In this document: piece by piece, positions 31,193-33,779 of the stretch
How the letters are laid out: every line of letters begins with the position of its first letter
Numbering within the stretch: the stretch's first letter is position 1
Source: Candidatus Fermentibacter sp.
Lineage (GTDB): Bacteria > Fermentibacterota > Fermentibacteria > Fermentibacterales > Fermentibacteraceae
Direction of reading: 5' to 3'
Assembly (NCBI GenBank): GCA_030373045.1
Contig: JAUCPW010000043.1
Span: 1-33,779, forward strand
Length of the DNA stretch: 33,779 nt
The notes under the pieces: model-generated
Seen by the model: the letters and a program-made list of their open reading frames with translations, nothing else
What the model was told of the DNA's origin: nothing
Database searches by the model: none
Translations under genes and position numbers: made by a program

Positions 31193-31714
31193 ATGTCACA
31201 CAACTTCGGCTTCAGCGAGGCGGCCAACCTGGCGGTGCACTCCTGCGCGCTGCTCGCCGCCGGGCGCGAGGACGGCCCGCTTCCGGCGCACGGGATCGCC
31301 TCTGTGCTGGGCGTTTCCGAATCGCACCTCAGGAAGGTTCTCCTGCAGCTCGTCAGGAACGGGATACTCAGATCGGGCAGGGGTGCCGCCGGAGGCTTCG
31401 AGCTGGCGGAGGATCCCGCTGCTCTGACGCTCAGGAGGATCCTCGAGGCGGTGGACTCGATGCCCGAATCCGGCTCGTGCCTCCTGGGCCGGCCGGTCTG
31501 CCCCGCCGGCAGGTGCGTCTTCACGGAACTGACCGGGGAGATTGGATCGATGATAGACAGAGCGATGTCCGAAACGACGCTCGAGACCTTCGCAGGGGCG
31601 CTGCGCACCTCCGAAGGCGGCATGAGGAACGGAGAAAGCCCGTGTGGTGAAGGAGAAAACGCTCGAATCGTCCGCGGTGGCGTTCGCGCCTGCGGAGGGG
31701 GAAGGGGAAGATGA
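31193..31714 (+). CDS. Rrf2-family transcriptional regulator with Fe-S cysteines
   Basis: Predicted 173 residues; ATG at 31193 after GGAGGGTG. The N-terminal winged helix is typical (A-A-N-L-A-V-H-S-C-A-L-L-A, then I-A-S-V-L-G-V-S-E-S-H-L-R-K-V-L-L-Q-L-V-R-N-G-I-L-R-S-G-R-G-A-A-G-G-F). Three cysteines at 96, 103 and 108 (C-x6-C-x4-C) match the cluster-binding loop of NsrR/IscR-like sensors. NsrR in enteric bacteria represses hcp in a nitric-oxide-dependent way, so sensing of NO or redox stress is likely. The tail after about residue 145 is low-complexity and Gly/Arg-rich and may not be native-like. Its stop overlaps the hcp start (ATGA). Confidence 0.88.
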   Translation: MSHNFGFSEAANLAVHSCALLAAGREDGPLPAHGIASVLGVSESHLRKVLLQLVRNGILRSGRGAAGGFELAEDPAALTLRRILEAVDSMPESGSCLLGRPVCPAGRCVFTELTGEIGSMIDRAMSETTLETFAGALRTSEGGMRNGESPCGEGENARIVRGGVRACGGGRGR

Positions 31715-33369
31715 TGTTCTGCTATCAGTGCGAACAGACCTCCCAGGGGAAGGGCTGCGACAGGTTCGGGGTGTGCGGGAAGGATCCCGACACCGCATCC
31801 CTCCAGGATTCGCTGCTGTTGCTTCTCAAGGGGATAGGCTGGTACGGCTCGAAGGCCCGCGCGGCCGGCTGGCGCGACCATGAGACCGATGTCTTCGTCG
31901 TAGAAGGCCTTTTCACCACGATCACCAATGTCGACTTCGATCCCGAGCGGGTCGAGGGGTACATAAGGCGCGCGGTGGAGCTCAGGGCGAGGGCGAAGGC
32001 GGCCGCGGGAGCGGGGGCCCCCCTCCCGGCCACCCATCTCCCGGCCGATCCGGCGACCTGGACCCCGCCCCCGGACAGGGCGGCGATCGTCGCCGCGGCC
32101 CAGGCCTTCTCCATCGCCGAACGCAGGGCGATGCAGGGCGACACGGTCACCGGCCTCGAGGAGCTGATCACCCAGGGGCTGAAGGGCACGGCCGCCTACG
32201 CCGACCACGCCCAGGTCCTCGGAGTGTCGGACGACGGCGCCTTCGGCGGCTTCTACGACAAGCTGGCCTTCCTCTGCGAGAGCCACGGCGTCCCCGAGCT
32301 CCTCAACGCCGCTCTGGAGGTCGGCGCGCTCAACTTCAAGGTGATGGAGCTGCTCGACAAGGCCAACACCTCGACCTACGGCAACCCCGTGCCCACGAGC
32401 GTCCGCGTCACCCCCAGGAAGGGCCGCGCCATCCTGATCTCGGGCCACGACCTGAAGGACCTCGAGGAGCTCCTCAAGCAGACGGAGGGCAGGGGCATCG
32501 ACGTCTACACCCACGGCGAGATGCTGCCGGCGCACGGGTACCCCGGTCTGAACAGGTATCCGCATCTGGCAGGCAACTACGGCAGCGCGTGGCAGAACCA
32601 GCAGAAGGAGTTCGACGAGTTCCCCGGCGCGATCCTGATGACCACCAACTGCATCCAGAAGCCGAAGCCCGGCTACATGGGCCGCATCTTCACCTCGGGG
32701 ATCGTGGCATGGCCCGGCGTGCGCCACATCGCGGACAGGAACTTCGCTCCCGTCATCGAGGCGGCACTGGCGCAGCCCGGCTTCGCCGAAGACCAGCCCG
32801 AGAAGCGGATCCTGGTCGGTTTCGGGCACGGCGCGGTGCTGGGAGTGGCCGGCAAGGTGATAGACCTCGTGAAGCAGGGACGGATAAGGCACTTCTTTCT
32901 GATAGGCGGCTGCGACGGCGCGAAGCCCGGCCGCGACTATTACACCGAGTTCGCCGAGAAGGTGCCTTCGGACTGCGTGATCCTAACGCTTGCCTGCGGA
33001 AAGTACCGCTTCAACAAGCTCGACTTCGGCGACATCGACGGCATCCCCAGGCTGCTGGACATCGGGCAGTGCAACGACGCCTACTCGGCCATCCAGATCG
33101 CCCTCGCGCTGTCGCAGGCCTTCGGGGTGGGCGTGAACGAGCTGCCGCTCTCGCTCGTCCTCTCCTGGTACGAGCAGAAGGCTTCCGCGATCCTGCTCAC
33201 GCTGCTCCACCTCGGGATCAGGAACATCCACCTCGGCCCGTCGCTGCCGGCCTGCCTGACTCCCGACAGCCTGAAGGTGCTCGTGGACATGTTCGCGATC
33301 AAGCCGATCTCGACGCCCGATGCCGACCTGGCGGCCATCATGTCCCCCGCACCCTCCTGCGGGAGCTGA
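31711..33369 (+). CDS. hcp: Hybrid cluster protein / hydroxylamine reductase, class I type
   Basis: Predicted 552 residues. It begins M-M-F-C-Y-Q-C-E-Q-T; the native start may be the second ATG at 31714, giving the usual M-F-C-Y-Q-C. The N-terminal cluster has Cys4, Cys7, Cys16 and Cys22, i.e. C-x2-C-x8-C-x5-C, the spacing of class I proteins from strict anaerobes (expected [4Fe-4S]). Hybrid cluster ligands are all visible: S-G-H-D (His), H-G-E-M (Glu), T-T-N-C-I-Q, I-G-G-C-D-G-A, A-C-G-K-Y, G-Q-C-N-D-A and W-Y-E-Q-K-A (Glu, Lys). The enzyme reduces NO or hydroxylamine and can act in protein S-nitrosylation. It is regulated by the upstream Rrf2 gene and followed by a cupin gene. Confidence 0.97.
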   Translation: MMFCYQCEQTSQGKGCDRFGVCGKDPDTASLQDSLLLLLKGIGWYGSKARAAGWRDHETDVFVVEGLFTTITNVDFDPERVEGYIRRAVELRARAKAAAGAGAPLPATHLPADPATWTPPPDRAAIVAAAQAFSIAERRAMQGDTVTGLEELITQGLKGTAAYADHAQVLGVSDDGAFGGFYDKLAFLCESHGVPELLNAALEVGALNFKVMELLDKANTSTYGNPVPTSVRVTPRKGRAILISGHDLKDLEELLKQTEGRGIDVYTHGEMLPAHGYPGLNRYPHLAGNYGSAWQNQQKEFDEFPGAILMTTNCIQKPKPGYMGRIFTSGIVAWPGVRHIADRNFAPVIEAALAQPGFAEDQPEKRILVGFGHGAVLGVAGKVIDLVKQGRIRHFFLIGGCDGAKPGRDYYTEFAEKVPSDCVILTLACGKYRFNKLDFGDIDGIPRLLDIGQCNDAYSAIQIALALSQAFGVGVNELPLSLVLSWYEQKASAILLTLLHLGIRNIHLGPSLPACLTPDSLKVLVDMFAIKPISTPDADLAAIMSPAPSCGS

Positions 33370-33372
33370 GCC

Positions 33373-33711
33373 ATGAAGTACGCGAGGCCGGAAGAGGTCG
33401 GCCGCGTGGAAACCCCGCACGGCATCGAAGCCAGGCGGATCCACGAGAACGACCATGTCCAGGTGATGTACCTGAAGCTCGCCCCCGGCGAGGCTCTGAA
33501 GCCCCACACCACGCCCGTGGACGTGTTCTTCTACGTGCTGGAGGGCAGGGGCGAGGTGTCGATCGGCGCCGAGACCGTCGAGGTCGAGGCGGAGACGATA
33601 GTGGACAGCCCGAAGGGCATCGGGCACTGTTGGAGGAACACCGGGAACGTCACCCTGAGGCTCCTGGTGGTGAAGACCCCGAAGCCGGGCGCGCAGGCGA
33701 CGATGAGATGA
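33373..33711 (+). CDS. Small cupin-domain protein
   Basis: Predicted 112 residues starting at ATG 33373, three bases after the hcp stop; the ribosome binding site is weak (GGGAG overlapping the hcp end). Cupin motif 1 is L-A-P-G-E-A-L-K-P-H-T-T-P-V-D-V-F-F-Y-V-L-E-G-R-G and motif 2 is S-P-K-G-I-G-H-C-W-R-N-T-G. The first motif keeps one His and the Glu, so metal binding is possible but the usual H-x-H is reduced to H-T-T. It is probably co-transcribed with hcp as a small accessory protein. The substrate is unknown. Confidence 0.85.
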   Translation: MKYARPEEVGRVETPHGIEARRIHENDHVQVMYLKLAPGEALKPHTTPVDVFFYVLEGRGEVSIGAETVEVEAETIVDSPKGIGHCWRNTGNVTLRLLVVKTPKPGAQATMR

Positions 33712-33727
33712 CTCCCCGGGCGGGGGG

Positions 33728-33779
33728 CTGTCTCTTATACACATCTGACGCTGCCGACGAGTTCCGAACGGTGTAGATC
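33728..33779. other. Illumina Nextera/Tn5 adapter read-through (not genome)
   Basis: Bases 33728-33746 are the Tn5 mosaic end CTGTCTCTTATACACATCT. They are followed by the Nextera adapter GACGCTGCCGACGA (33747-33760), a 10-base index-like block (33761-33770) and GTGTAGATC (33771-33779), the start of the i5-side flow-cell sequence. True genomic sequence ends at 33727. Frames crossing this junction give the well-known spurious peptides LLYTSDAADE on the + strand and MCIRDS on the - strand. Confidence 0.98.

Noticed and set aside
31644-31883. Alternative frame starting VVKEKTLESSAVAFAPAEGEGE near the end of the Rrf2 gene
   Set aside because: It looks protein-like for about 25 residues but has no start site and runs into hcp out of frame. 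A frameshift at the Rrf2 tail is conceivable but cannot be shown from one sequence.
32589-33776. A 395-codon frame ending in GGCLLYTSDAADEFRTV over hcp and the cupin gene
   Set aside because: It is the +1-type shadow of hcp, and its end is translated Nextera adapter.

Overview
This is a high-GC bacterial contig with dense gene packing. It reads as a metagenome-derived fragment of an FCB-group (Fibrobacteres-Chlorobi-Bacteroidetes superphylum) lineage. Four secreted proteins end in a C-terminal module that resembles a T9SS-type or FlgD-like Ig sorting/anchoring domain, with S-P-N-P-type starts and a G-x-Y final strand. There are also many lipoproteins and several secreted beta-propeller and beta-helix proteins. 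A candidate phylum such as Fermentibacterota or Eisenbacteria is a guess from this protein repertoire; no marker gene here proves it. The last 52 bases are synthetic sequencing adapter, not genome.

Layout. 1-642: the tail of an unidentified lysine-rich gene, then a gene-poor stretch with a good intrinsic terminator. 643-5620: an envelope cluster on the + strand (propeller lipoprotein, secreted beta-helix protein, NTF2-like lipoprotein, sulfatase-superfamily lipoprotein). 5711-7956: propeller lipoprotein, a hypothetical protein and a 38-residue Lys/Gln-rich protein, all on the - strand. 8171-11551: a hypothetical protein, secreted endonuclease I, and a DNRLRE-domain protein divergent from a helix-turn-helix/zinc-ribbon regulator that share a probable operator region. 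11591-17667: methyltransferase, propeller lipoprotein, and a two-gene heterodimeric ABC exporter. 17953-23403: SIMPL lipoprotein, a lipoprotein gene with an in-frame UGA exactly at the lipobox cysteine, a 12-Asp-box secreted propeller, a propeller lipoprotein and a small membrane protein. 23576-23649: tRNA-Gln(CTG). 23857-27310: a tightly overlapping - strand operon encoding a transglutaminase-like protein, a paralogue that has lost the catalytic Cys and His, and a C45-type Ntn hydrolase. 27343-31096: YvlD-like membrane protein, F420-0:gamma-glutamyl ligase-like protein, creatininase-family hydrolase, ABC-2 transporter pair and CutA. 31123-33711: an Rrf2-regulated operon with hybrid cluster protein (hcp) and a cupin.

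The most unusual non-coding feature is a family of three AT-rich elements of about 200 bp (12606-12806, 17640-17838, 23359-23556). They share the ends CGGTGTCAGAG-N-AAAAA, carry inverted arms of about 30 bp, and have arms that match within an element but differ between elements. Each lies at the 3' end of a gene, and two of them supply the last codons and the stop of that gene.

The genes suggest an anaerobic or microaerophilic organism with nitrosative-stress defence (class I-type Hcp under an Fe-S Rrf2 regulator) and heavy investment in secreted and surface proteins. All assignments come from reading the sequence and recalling family motifs; no database search was run.
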